This document shows positions 7,748 through 15,297 of a DNA stretch of 64,000 nt, piece after piece. Numbering within the stretch: the stretch's first letter is position 1; the number at the start of each line of letters is the position of its first letter. Origin of the DNA: Kribbella sandramycini (GTDB lineage Bacteria > Actinomycetota > Actinomycetes > Propionibacteriales > Kribbellaceae); the NCBI RefSeq assembly GCF_013131805.1, contig NZ_JABJRC010000012.1, forward strand, positions 60,688 through 124,687, in the 5' to 3' direction. The translations under genes and the position numbers were made by a program. Below the pieces are notes generated by a model that saw nothing but the letters and a program-made list of their open reading frames with translations, was not told where the DNA came from and ran no database searches.

Positions 7748-8986
7748 GTGACCAAGGCCAAGCCGAATGTGGTGCTGGGTGTCGGTGGGGGCATCGCGGC
7801 GTACAAGGTTTGCGATCTGCTGCGGCGGCTGACGGAGTCCGGGCACAGTGTGCGGGTGGTGCCGACGGCGGCCGCGCTGGAGTTCGTCGGCGCGGCGACG
7901 TGGGCGGCGCTGTCGGGGCAGCCGGTGACGCCGGATCCGTTCGACGACGTCCAGGAAGTGCCGCATGTGCGGATCGGGAAGGCGGCCGAGCTGGTGGTCG
8001 TCGCGCCCGCCACGGCGAACCTGATCGCCAAAGCCGCGCACGGTCTGGCCGACGACCTCCTGACGAACACCCTGCTGACGGCGCGCTGCCCGATCCTGTT
8101 CGCGGCCGCGATGCACACCGAGATGTGGGAGCACCCGGCGACCCAGGCGAACGTCGCCACCCTGCGCTCCCGCGGGATCACCGTGCTCGAGCCCGCCGTC
8201 GGCCGCCTGACCGGCGCGGACACCGGCCGCGGCCGGCTGCCCGAGCCGTCCGAGATCTTCGCGATCAGCCAGCTGATGCTCGCCGACCAGGCCGCCCGCG
8301 CCGCGGGGCAAGCGGTCGCGGATCTGACCGGCAAACACGTCCTCATCTCCGCCGGCGGTACCCGTGAGCACCTCGACCCGGTCCGCTACCTCGGCAACTC
8401 GTCGTCGGGTAAGCAGGGCTACGCGCTGGCCCGGATCGCCGCCGCTCGCGGCGCCAAGGTGACGCTGGTCGCGGCGAACTCCGAGCTCCCCGACCCGGCC
8501 GGCGTCCAGGTCGTCCCCGTCACCAGCACCCGCGACCTGTACGACGAGATCACCGGCCGCGCCGCCGACGCCGACGCGATCGTGATGGCGGCCGCCCCCG
8601 CCGACTTCCGCCCGTCCGACGTCGCCGAGCACAAGATCAAGAAGACCGCGGACGGCGCCGTCCCCGCGGTCAACCTCGTGCAGAACCCCGACATCCTGCA
8701 GACCATTTCCCACGACCGCGCCCGCCCCGGCCAGATCATCGTCGGCTTCGCCGCCGAAACCGGCGACGCCGACCACTCCGTCCTCGACCTCGGCCGCGCC
8801 AAACTCGAACGCAAAGGCTGCGACCTCCTCGTCGTCAACGACGTCTCCGGCGGCAAAGTCTTCGGCAGCGACAACAACGAAGCCGTCATCCTCGACCGCG
8901 CCGGCACCGCCCTCCCCGTCCCCTCCGGCTCCAAAGACGCCCTAGCCGGCGTCATCTGGAACCTAGTAGCCACCTACTGGCCCTAA
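7748..8986 (+). CDS. coaBC: Bifunctional phosphopantothenoylcysteine decarboxylase / phosphopantothenate-cysteine ligase
   Basis: 412 residues from a GTG. It carries out two steps of coenzyme A synthesis. The N-terminal CoaC half (about 1-185) is the FMN flavoprotein: VVLGVGGGIAAYKVCDLLRRL, active-site histidine region near VQEVPHVRIGKAAELVVVAPATAN, and AAAMHTEMWEHPATQ. The CoaB half (about 190-412) starts GKHVLISAGGTREHLDPVRYLGN with the conserved SSGKQGYALA, and includes KIKKTADG and NPDIL plus the lysine-rich nucleotide/substrate region. Length is normal. Its normal downstream neighbour metK lies 5 kb away behind an accessory block. Confidence 0.96.
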   Translation: MTKAKPNVVLGVGGGIAAYKVCDLLRRLTESGHSVRVVPTAAALEFVGAATWAALSGQPVTPDPFDDVQEVPHVRIGKAAELVVVAPATANLIAKAAHGLADDLLTNTLLTARCPILFAAAMHTEMWEHPATQANVATLRSRGITVLEPAVGRLTGADTGRGRLPEPSEIFAISQLMLADQAARAAGQAVADLTGKHVLISAGGTREHLDPVRYLGNSSSGKQGYALARIAAARGAKVTLVAANSELPDPAGVQVVPVTSTRDLYDEITGRAADADAIVMAAAPADFRPSDVAEHKIKKTADGAVPAVNLVQNPDILQTISHDRARPGQIIVGFAAETGDADHSVLDLGRAKLERKGCDLLVVNDVSGGKVFGSDNNEAVILDRAGTALPVPSGSKDALAGVIWNLVATYWP

Positions 8987-9640
8987 CCCCAACCCCCGCC
9001 CACCACACCCCACCCACCGCCCTCCGCGCCTCCACGGCGTGCTGCGCTCCGCGTCACCACGGCGCGCTGCTCTCCGCCCACCCACCGAGCGCCGCCGTCC
9101 GCGTCACCACCGCGCGCTGCCTTTCGCTCTACCACCGCGCGCCGACCACGCCCCGCCCACCGCGCGCGGCCCTCTGCCGCCCCGCGCGCGGCCCTCCGCC
9201 GCCCACCGCGCGCTGCGCTCCGCGTCACCACGGCACGCTGCTCTCCGCCCACCCACCGCGCGTCGCCTTCCCGCGGCGTGCCGTTGCCTGCTCCGCGAGT
9301 AGGTGAGTGCGGCGGTCTGCCTGAGCTGGAGCTGACCGTCAGCGGCGGTCCCCCTGGAACTGGCGGCGGCGAAGCCGCCTGAGCTGGCGGCGGGCGTCTC
9401 CCCGCCCCTAGAACTGCCGAGGAGGTGCCACCTGGCGTTGTTCGCCGGATTGCCCCCACTCGCCAACTGCTCGACAACCCCGCGACACGCCGTGCTCGAC
9501 GGCGTGTCGGCAGCCTTGGCGCGAGTAGCTGAGTGCTGGCGGTCCGCCTGGGCTGGCGGCGGGCGCGGCGTGGGTTGGTGGGGCGGCGGTGGAGCCTCGT
9601 GGGTTGGGGGTGGGTGGAGGCGGTTATAGTCAGGGTCCCG
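8987..9640. other. Repeat-rich intergenic region, no credible gene
   Basis: 650 bases between coaBC and the acyltransferase gene. Frames are open on both strands only because the DNA is about 75% GC and low in complexity; none shows normal codon use or a recognisable product. It contains imperfect direct repeats (see 9041-9258), and a motif of the form GAGTAG(G/C)TGAGTGC...GGCGGTC(T/C)GCCTG(A/G)GCTGG that occurs at about 9298 and again at about 9523. A TATAGT at 9625-9630 could be the -10 element for the next gene. Confidence 0.6.
9041..9258. repeat. Pair of 47-bp direct repeats in low-complexity DNA
   Basis: Bases 9041-9087 and 9212-9258 are the same 47 bases (GCTGCGCTCCGCGTCACCAC ... CCACCCACCG) except for one G/A change. 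The DNA between holds shorter fragments of the same motifs (CACCGCGCGCTGC, CCCACCG). This suggests local duplication. No target-site duplications or open frame for a transposase are seen. Confidence 0.75.
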
Positions 9641-9693
9641 GCAGAAGTCTGTAAGCCCCTCAGTGACGGTTTTGTCGTCGGAGGGGCTTCTGC
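9641..9693 (+). promoter_or_regulatory. 5' leader hairpin that covers the ribosome binding site
   Basis: AAGCCCCTC at 9653-9661 pairs perfectly with GAGGGGCTT at 9681-9689, and GCAGA at 9641 can add to the stem through TCTGC at 9689-9693, leaving a short 5' bulge and a 19-base loop. The 3' arm contains GGAGG (9680-9684), a perfect Shine-Dalgarno sequence nine bases before the ATG at 9694. When folded, the ribosome site is paired with CCCCTC. This could be a translational switch, or a terminator whose arm happens to lie here. Confidence 0.55.
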
Positions 9694-10815
9694 ATGTCTG
9701 TGGTTGTGCGGTCGGTGGAGTCGCCGGTTGTTGGGTCGGGGGCTGTGCGTGCGCGGGTGCGTGCGCAGGGTGCTCGGCGGCGCCGGCCTGATGATCTGCC
9801 GGGTGGCCGGCGTGCGGCGGTTGATCTGCTGCGGGTGGGAGCCGCGGGTGCGGTGCTGCTGCATCACTACGTGTTCTCCGGGTACGCCGAGGTGCAGTCT
9901 CCGCTGGGGTTCGCGTTGCCGGCGGCAATCGCTCGGTACGGGTACCTCGGCGCTGACCTGTTCTTCCTGATCAGCGGCTTCGTCATCCTCCAGAGCGCCT
10001 GGAGCCAGACACCCGGGCATTTCCTCCGCTCCCGAGCCGTTCGCCTCTTCCCGGCGTACTGGGTCGCGTTGTCGCTGACCGCCGTGGTCTCGGTCCTCTT
10101 CGGCGCCGGCCGGTACCCGATCGGCGGCCTCCAGTACGCCGCCAACCTGACCATGCTCAACCCGCTGGCCAGACTCCCCGACGTCGACCCCGGCTACTGG
10201 ACCCTCTGGGCCGAGATCCGGTTCTACCTGATCGTCGCCGTCCTGCTGTTCTTCGTCGCCACCCCGCGCCGGGTCGCGGTCATCGCCTGGGCTTGGCTCG
10301 GCCTGACCGCGGTCTTCGAGCTCGGCCTCCTCCCGATCCGCGCCGACCTTGTCCTCAACACGCAGTACGCGCACTACTTCATCGCCGGAATGGCCCTCGC
10401 GATGATCCACCGCTTCGGTCCGAGCCGCTCCTGGCTGGCGCTGCTCGGACTCTGCCAGCTCAACGCGATCTACCGCGGCGTCCAGTACGCCGAGCAACTC
10501 AGCGAGCGCTATCACGCCACGATCCACCCAGCCGTCGTCACGGGGCTGATCGTCGTGTTCTTCTGGGTCCTCCTCGCCTCGGCGCTGCATCTGACACCCG
10601 GTACGACGGGACGCCGCCTGGCCGCGCTCGCCGCGACGACATACCCACTCGCACTGATCCACGGGCAGATCGGCTTCATCGTCTTCCAGCGGCTCGGCGA
10701 TCGAGGCAACAAGTACCTCCTGCTCGCCGGTACGACGGCCGCCGTACTGATCACGGCGTACGTCATCCACCTGCTCTTCGAGCGACCTTTTGTCCGCCAG
10801 GGAAGGCATCGCTGA
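9694..10815 (+). CDS. Acyltransferase 3 family membrane protein
   Basis: 373 residues; the ATG is supported by the GGAGG at 9680-9684. The first 45 residues are basic and unlike the family, then VDLLRVGAAGAVLLHHY gives the conserved first membrane helix with the catalytic-type histidine pair, and YLGADLFFLISGFVI and RSRAVRLFPAYWVAL are the standard motifs. About ten membrane helices follow. Members transfer acetyl or other acyl groups to surface polysaccharides, lipids or antibiotics; the substrate here is unknown. The stop codon overlaps the start of the CapA-like gene (TGATG), so the two form an operon likely to act on the cell surface. Confidence 0.88.
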   Translation: MSVVVRSVESPVVGSGAVRARVRAQGARRRRPDDLPGGRRAAVDLLRVGAAGAVLLHHYVFSGYAEVQSPLGFALPAAIARYGYLGADLFFLISGFVILQSAWSQTPGHFLRSRAVRLFPAYWVALSLTAVVSVLFGAGRYPIGGLQYAANLTMLNPLARLPDVDPGYWTLWAEIRFYLIVAVLLFFVATPRRVAVIAWAWLGLTAVFELGLLPIRADLVLNTQYAHYFIAGMALAMIHRFGPSRSWLALLGLCQLNAIYRGVQYAEQLSERYHATIHPAVVTGLIVVFFWVLLASALHLTPGTTGRRLAALAATTYPLALIHGQIGFIVFQRLGDRGNKYLLLAGTTAAVLITAYVIHLLFERPFVRQGRHR

Positions 10816-11846
10816 TGCGCCGCCTGCTCATCGTCCTGGTCCTGCTGGCGGCATCGGCCTGCACAGCCGGCGGCCTCCAACCCGACCCGCCCGTGGATGC
10901 CGAAGGCCCGGAGCTGACCATCGCCTTCGGCGGCGACGTCAACTTCCACAACCAGACCCAGCGCCTGCTCGACGACGACCCGGCCACGGCCTTCGGCGAC
11001 GCCGCTCCCGAGCTGGCGAACGCCGACGTCGCGATCGTCAACCTGGAGACCGCGATCACCGGTCGAGGTACGGCAGCCCAGAAGCGCTTCCTGTTCCGCA
11101 CCGACACTCGCGCGGTCGCCGCCGTCAAAGCCGCCGGGGTCGACGCTGTCAGCCTGGCCAACAACCACACCCTCGACTACGGCCAACGCGGTCTGACCGA
11201 CACCCTCGCGATCACCAAACGCCTCGGCCTGCCGACCTTCGGCGCGGGCCTGAACAGCACCCAGGCCTTCGCACCCTGGCGGACGACGATCCGCGGCATC
11301 CGGATCGCGGTGATCGGCGTCAACCAGGTCGAGGAGCTCGCGACCGAATGGGCCGCCGGGCCCCGTCGTCCCGGGCTGGCGATCGCGATCGACCACCGCC
11401 AGGCCGTCGACGCCGTACGCCGGGCGCGGCGGACCAGCGACCTGGTGATCGTCGTTCCGCACTGGGGCTCCGAATTCGACCGCTGTCCGACGCCGCAGCA
11501 GAGAGCGCTCTCTGCCGATCTCTCTGCGGCCGGCGCCGACCTCATCCTCGGCGCCCACGCCCACGTCCTCCAGGGCATGGGCTACCTGGGCCGCACCTAC
11601 GTCGCCTACAACCTCGGCAACCTTCTGTTCGGCGGCGAACTGCCGGTGCCCGAGACCTGGCGCGGCGGCGTCCTCCGCCTCACCCTGCGCGCCCGCACCG
11701 TCGTCAGCCGCACCTTCGTCCCCACCGAAATGGACGCCGAGACGCGCCGTCCGAGAGCGCTCTCCGCCCCAGAACGCGACCAGGAACGCGCCCGCCTCAA
11801 CAACCTCCGCACCTGCGCCGCCCTCACCCCAACCCCCGCCGAGTAA
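10815..11846 (+). CDS. CapA-family (PGA_cap) metallophosphatase-like lipoprotein
   Basis: 343 residues starting one base inside the acyltransferase stop. A lipoprotein signal peptide ends in the lipobox ASAC. The CapA domain spans nearly the whole mature protein: LTIAFGGDVNFH, DVAIVNLETAITGRG, DAVSLANNHTLDYGQRGL, VIVVPHWGSEF and GAHAHVLQGMGYL, that is the Asp, Glu, Asn-His and His residues that bind metals in the calcineurin-like fold. Related proteins are needed for poly-gamma-glutamate or capsule production. With the acyltransferase it suggests exopolymer modification. The final codons (LTPTPAE) lie inside a tandem repeat that continues downstream. Confidence 0.88.
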   Translation: MRRLLIVLVLLAASACTAGGLQPDPPVDAEGPELTIAFGGDVNFHNQTQRLLDDDPATAFGDAAPELANADVAIVNLETAITGRGTAAQKRFLFRTDTRAVAAVKAAGVDAVSLANNHTLDYGQRGLTDTLAITKRLGLPTFGAGLNSTQAFAPWRTTIRGIRIAVIGVNQVEELATEWAAGPRRPGLAIAIDHRQAVDAVRRARRTSDLVIVVPHWGSEFDRCPTPQQRALSADLSAAGADLILGAHAHVLQGMGYLGRTYVAYNLGNLLFGGELPVPETWRGGVLRLTLRARTVVSRTFVPTEMDAETRRPRALSAPERDQERARLNNLRTCAALTPTPAE

Positions 11847-11967
11847 CCCGCCGACTGCCCACCTGCTCTTACCCCACCTCCGCCGAGTCACCTGCCGGCC
11901 GCTCTCGCCCCAACCTCCGCTGGACATCCCGCCGACTGCCCACCTGCTCTCACCCGACGTCCGCCGA
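11826..11967. repeat. Degenerate tandem repeat, about 40-bp unit, about 3.5 copies
   Basis: A unit of the form CCCCAACCYCCGCCGAGT...CCGCCGACTGCCCACCTGCTCT recurs from the last codons of the CapA-like gene into the following spacer. The copies at 11848-11887 and 11928-11967 are the most alike. Because the array begins inside the coding end, the last residues of CapA may derive from repeat expansion. Confidence 0.65.
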
Positions 11968-12021
11968 GCGGGCTGGGTCGTGGGGTCTGACTGGGGTGCT
12001 GTTGGTGATTAGGCTTGGGGT

Positions 12022-12729
12022 ATGTCTGCGCCACCTCCTGCCGAACCGCCTGCGGTGCCTGCTCGTTCCGGGTTGCGTGCGTCCGACGCCGATCGGGAGC
12101 GGGTTGCGGAGATCCTGCGGGAGGCGCTGGTGGAGGGCCGGCTGCGGCTGAGTGAGTTCGAGTCCCGGCTCGAGGAGGCGCAGGCGGCGCGGACGTACGG
12201 CGAACTCGAGCACCTCGTGCACGACCTCCCGGTCGGAGTCGAGCAGACCGCGACGTACCAGGAGCTCGTCCCGCAGGCGCCGGCCGCGGTGAGCCCGCGG
12301 ATCGGCGGCCGCCCGACCTCCGGCACCGGGATCGCGATCCTCGGCGGCTTCGAACGCAAAGGCGTTTGGACGATCGCCCAGCGGTTCACCAGTTTCGCCC
12401 TCCTGGGCGGCGGGACGATCGACCTGCGGGAGGCGAACTTCGAAGCGCCGGAGACCGTCATCCGCTGTGTGGCGCTGCTCGGCGGGATCACCGTGATCGT
12501 CTCGCCGGAGGTCGACCTGGAGGTCCGCGGGATCGGCGTCATGGGCGGGTTCGAACAAGGCGCGTCCGGGATCGGCGAAGCGGGTGCTCCGCGGGTCGTC
12601 GTGACCGGCTTCTCGTTCTGGGGCGGCGTCGGCGTCCAGCGGAAGGTGACGAAGGCCGAGCGCCGCCGGCTGAAGGCCGAGCGCAAGGAACGTCGTCAGC
12701 TGGAGAAACAGCGTGAGGACAATTCCTGA
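12022..12729 (+). CDS. DUF1707 protein with LiaF-like C-terminal domain
   Basis: 235 residues. After a Pro/Ala-rich start, residues 17-70 are a DUF1707 (SHOCT-like) domain: LRASDADRERVAEILREALVEGRLRLSEFESRL, ending in HLVHDLP. Residues about 95-205 form a beta-repeat domain of the cell-wall-active antibiotic response type (DUF2154/LiaF): GIAILGGFERKGVW, FALLGGGTIDLREANF, VALLGGITVIVSPEV. A very basic coiled tail (KAERRRLKAERKERRQLEKQ) follows. No membrane helix is present, so it is probably cytosolic. Such proteins are common in actinobacteria and have no settled function. Confidence 0.85.
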   Translation: MSAPPPAEPPAVPARSGLRASDADRERVAEILREALVEGRLRLSEFESRLEEAQAARTYGELEHLVHDLPVGVEQTATYQELVPQAPAAVSPRIGGRPTSGTGIAILGGFERKGVWTIAQRFTSFALLGGGTIDLREANFEAPETVIRCVALLGGITVIVSPEVDLEVRGIGVMGGFEQGASGIGEAGAPRVVVTGFSFWGGVGVQRKVTKAERRRLKAERKERRQLEKQREDNS

Positions 12730-12755
12730 CCGCTACTCGCCCTAAGGTCGCGGGT

Positions 12756-13856
12756 ATGGAGATCACCTGGCCGGCCGTGGTCGCGCGGCGGATGCGCCGC
12801 CATCATCTGACCCACCTCGCGACGAACCCGGTCGACGCCGTCCGGGCGATGTGCGGGGCGCACGCGCAGATCCTCTCCGCTGGCGAGACCTCGGTCGCGC
12901 TGCGAGTCCAGGATGCGACCCGCGAGACCGTGCAGGACGACGCCGGTCTGGTCAAGACCTTCGGCCCGCGTGGCACCGTGCACCTGCTGCCCTTCGACGA
13001 CCTCCCGATCTGGACGGGAGCGCTCTCCGCGCTCCCGTCCGGCCCCCAGGCGCCGGAGAACATGCGGATGACGGCCGCCCAGCGCCAAGAGGTGGTCGAG
13101 GCCATCGGGGGAGCGCTCTCCGAGGCCGATCTCAGCATCGACGAGCTGTCCGTCGAGGTCGTCCGCAGGACCGGCTCCTGGGCGGGCGATCTGGTCATGC
13201 CCGCGTTCCAGACGTACTGGCCGCGCTGGCGGCAGATGATCCCGGCTGCCGCCAACGCCGGCGTGCTCTGTTACGGCAAGAACCGCGGCCGGACGACGAC
13301 GTACGCGAACCCGCATCGCCGGGCGCCGTTCGTCCCGCTGGACGGCGAGAGAGCGCTCCCCGAGTTGCTCAGGCGGTACCTGCTCGCCTACGGCCCGGCC
13401 ACCCCGCAGCACTTCGCGCGCTGGCTGAGCACGACGCCGACCTTCGTCAAGCCGTACTTCGAAGGCCTCCCGGAGACCGAGTTCGGCTACCTGGCCCCCG
13501 GGGACGACGACTTCCCCGACGAGCCGGTCGAGGGCGTCCACCTGCTCCCGTACTTCGACGCGTACGGCGTCGGCTGCTTCCCCCGGGAGCTCGTCTTCCC
13601 CGGCAAGGTCTTCGAGCGGGCGACCAACCGCGGCCAGGCGGGCAACTACCCGCTGCTGCTGGTTGACGGCTCGGTCGCGGGCGTCTGGCACCAGAAGAAG
13701 AGCGGCCGCAACCTGCGGGTGACCGTCGAGCCGCTGGTCCGGATGACGCGCCGCCGGCTCGCCCTGCTGGAGTCCGAGGTGGACCGGGTGTCGACGATCC
13801 TCGGCGGTAAGGGTACCCTAACCGTCGGCGAGATCACGGTCGGCCCACACGCCTGA
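12756..13856 (+). CDS. Winged helix DNA-binding protein, AlkZ/HTH_42 family
   Basis: 366 residues. The family fold is recognisable from ARRMRRHHL near the start, MCGAHAQILSAGETSVALRVQD, FGPRGTVHLLP and, in the C-terminal half, YGPATPQHFARWLSTTP, LLPYFDAYGVG and VAGVWHQKKSGRNLRVTVEP. Characterised relatives (AlkZ of Streptomyces, YcaQ of E. coli) are DNA glycosylases that unhook interstrand crosslinks, using a Gln-rich QxQ or QxD motif. Here the equivalent catalytic loop is not obvious, so glycosylase activity is uncertain. The gene holds three copies of the GAGCGCTC palindrome (13018, 13111, 13351). Confidence 0.82.
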   Translation: MEITWPAVVARRMRRHHLTHLATNPVDAVRAMCGAHAQILSAGETSVALRVQDATRETVQDDAGLVKTFGPRGTVHLLPFDDLPIWTGALSALPSGPQAPENMRMTAAQRQEVVEAIGGALSEADLSIDELSVEVVRRTGSWAGDLVMPAFQTYWPRWRQMIPAAANAGVLCYGKNRGRTTTYANPHRRAPFVPLDGERALPELLRRYLLAYGPATPQHFARWLSTTPTFVKPYFEGLPETEFGYLAPGDDDFPDEPVEGVHLLPYFDAYGVGCFPRELVFPGKVFERATNRGQAGNYPLLLVDGSVAGVWHQKKSGRNLRVTVEPLVRMTRRRLALLESEVDRVSTILGGKGTLTVGEITVGPHA

Positions 13857-14041
13857 AATCTCCGGATTGTCCAGAATGCGGTCACGGTTCTCGAATCGTG
13901 GTCGGATTCGGAGCGTTCCCGGGACTCCGGCGGCAACTGCTGGCATACTCGCCGAAGATGCATCGCCATCCGCCGGTGCATGGGGGGATCGTGCGGTCGC
14001 GACGCCGGCTGCGCGGCACAAGAGGAATCCGAGGGAGAATT

Positions 14042-15235
14042 GTGGGCAGGCGCCTTTTCACGTCCGAGTCCGTGACCGAGGGTCACCCGGACAAGATCGC
14101 TGACCAGATCAGCGACTCCATTCTCGATGCGCTGCTGACGGCCGACCCGAAGAGCCGCGTGGCGGTCGAGACGCTCGTCACGACCGGCCTGGTCGTGGTG
14201 GCCGGCGAGGTCACCACGTCGGGATACGTCGACATTCCCGGGATCGTGCGCAAGCGCATCCTGGAGATCGGCTACGACTCGTCGCTGAAGGGGTTCGACG
14301 GCGCGTCGTGCGGTGTGTCGGTGGCGATCGGCAGCCAGTCGCCGGATATCGCTCAGGGGGTCGACACGGCGTACGAGACGCGTTCGGACGCCTCGAAGGA
14401 CGAGCTGGACCTGCAGGGGGCGGGTGACCAGGGGCTGATGTTCGGCTACGCGTCGAACGAGACGCCGGAGCTGATGCCGCTGCCGATCACGATCGCGCAC
14501 CGGCTGTCCGCGCGGCTGACCGAGGTCCGCAAGGACGGCACGCTGGCCTACCTGCGCCCCGACGGCAAGACCCAGGTCACCGTCGAGTACGACGGCGACA
14601 AGGCGGTCCGGGTGGACACCGTGGTGGTCTCCAGCCAGCACGCGGCCGACATCAACCTGGAGTCGATGCTGTCGCCCGACATCAAGAAGCACGTCGTCGA
14701 CCCGGTGCTCGAGCAGTTCGACATCGACTCGACCGACTACAAGCTGCTGGTGAACCCGACCGGCCGCTTCGAGGTCGGCGGCCCGATGGGCGACGCCGGT
14801 CTGACCGGCCGCAAGATCATCATCGACACCTACGGCGGCATGGCCCGGCACGGTGGCGGCGCGTTCTCCGGCAAGGACCCGTCGAAGGTCGACCGGTCCG
14901 CGGCGTACGCGATGCGCTGGGTGGCGAAGAACATCGTCGCGGCCGGCCTGGCCGACCGCGTCGAGTGCCAGGTCGCGTACGCGATCGGCAAGGCCGCGCC
15001 GGTCGGCTTCTACGTCGACACGTTCGGCACCGAGAAGGTCCCGGTGGCCACCATCGCCGACGCCGTCGCCGAGGTCTTCGACCTGCGCCCGGCCGCGATC
15101 ATCCGCGACCTGGAGCTGCTCCGCCCGATCTACACCCAGACCGCCGCGAACGGCCACTTCGGCCGCACCGGCGAGGACTTCACCTGGGAGCGCACCGACC
15201 GCGTCGAGGCCCTCAAGGCCGCGGTCAACAAGTAG
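14042..15235 (+). CDS. metK: S-adenosylmethionine synthetase
   Basis: 397 residues from the GTG at 14042, preceded by GAGGGAG; an open frame runs upstream to 13898 but the family begins at RRLFTSESVTEGHPDKIADQISD. It makes SAM from methionine and ATP. All three domains are intact: the HPDK loop, GAGDQGLMFGYASNE, and the C-terminal FEVGGPMGDAGLTGRKIIIDTYGG and GGGAFSGKDPSKVDRSAAYA signatures. Length is normal. In most actinobacteria metK follows coaBC directly; here a 5-kb block lies between. I saw no SAM riboswitch in the 185-base leader. Confidence 0.97.
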   Translation: MGRRLFTSESVTEGHPDKIADQISDSILDALLTADPKSRVAVETLVTTGLVVVAGEVTTSGYVDIPGIVRKRILEIGYDSSLKGFDGASCGVSVAIGSQSPDIAQGVDTAYETRSDASKDELDLQGAGDQGLMFGYASNETPELMPLPITIAHRLSARLTEVRKDGTLAYLRPDGKTQVTVEYDGDKAVRVDTVVVSSQHAADINLESMLSPDIKKHVVDPVLEQFDIDSTDYKLLVNPTGRFEVGGPMGDAGLTGRKIIIDTYGGMARHGGGAFSGKDPSKVDRSAAYAMRWVAKNIVAAGLADRVECQVAYAIGKAAPVGFYVDTFGTEKVPVATIADAVAEVFDLRPAAIIRDLELLRPIYTQTAANGHFGRTGEDFTWERTDRVEALKAAVNK

Positions 15236-15245
15236 TTGTCCACAG

Positions 15246-15279
15246 GGGGACGGCAGTGCGGACACCGGCTGTCGTCCCC
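15246..15279 (+). terminator. Hairpin after metK
   Basis: GGGGACGGCAG pairs with CTGTCGTCCCC (one G-U pair) around a 12-base loop directly after metK and 18 bases before the priA start. There is no U-tract, so it may only reduce readthrough into priA. Confidence 0.5.
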
Positions 15280-15297
15280 GCGGACTAGCATCTGCGG

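Noticed and set aside
8983..10809. 608-codon minus-strand frame over the repeat region and acyltransferase
   Set aside because: Low-complexity translation and overlap with a clear acyltransferase gene on the other strand.
13857..14041. SAM riboswitch before metK
   Set aside because: No P1-P4 core or terminator/antiterminator arrangement could be made out; only a weak ATGCATCGCC...GGTGCAT hairpin is present.
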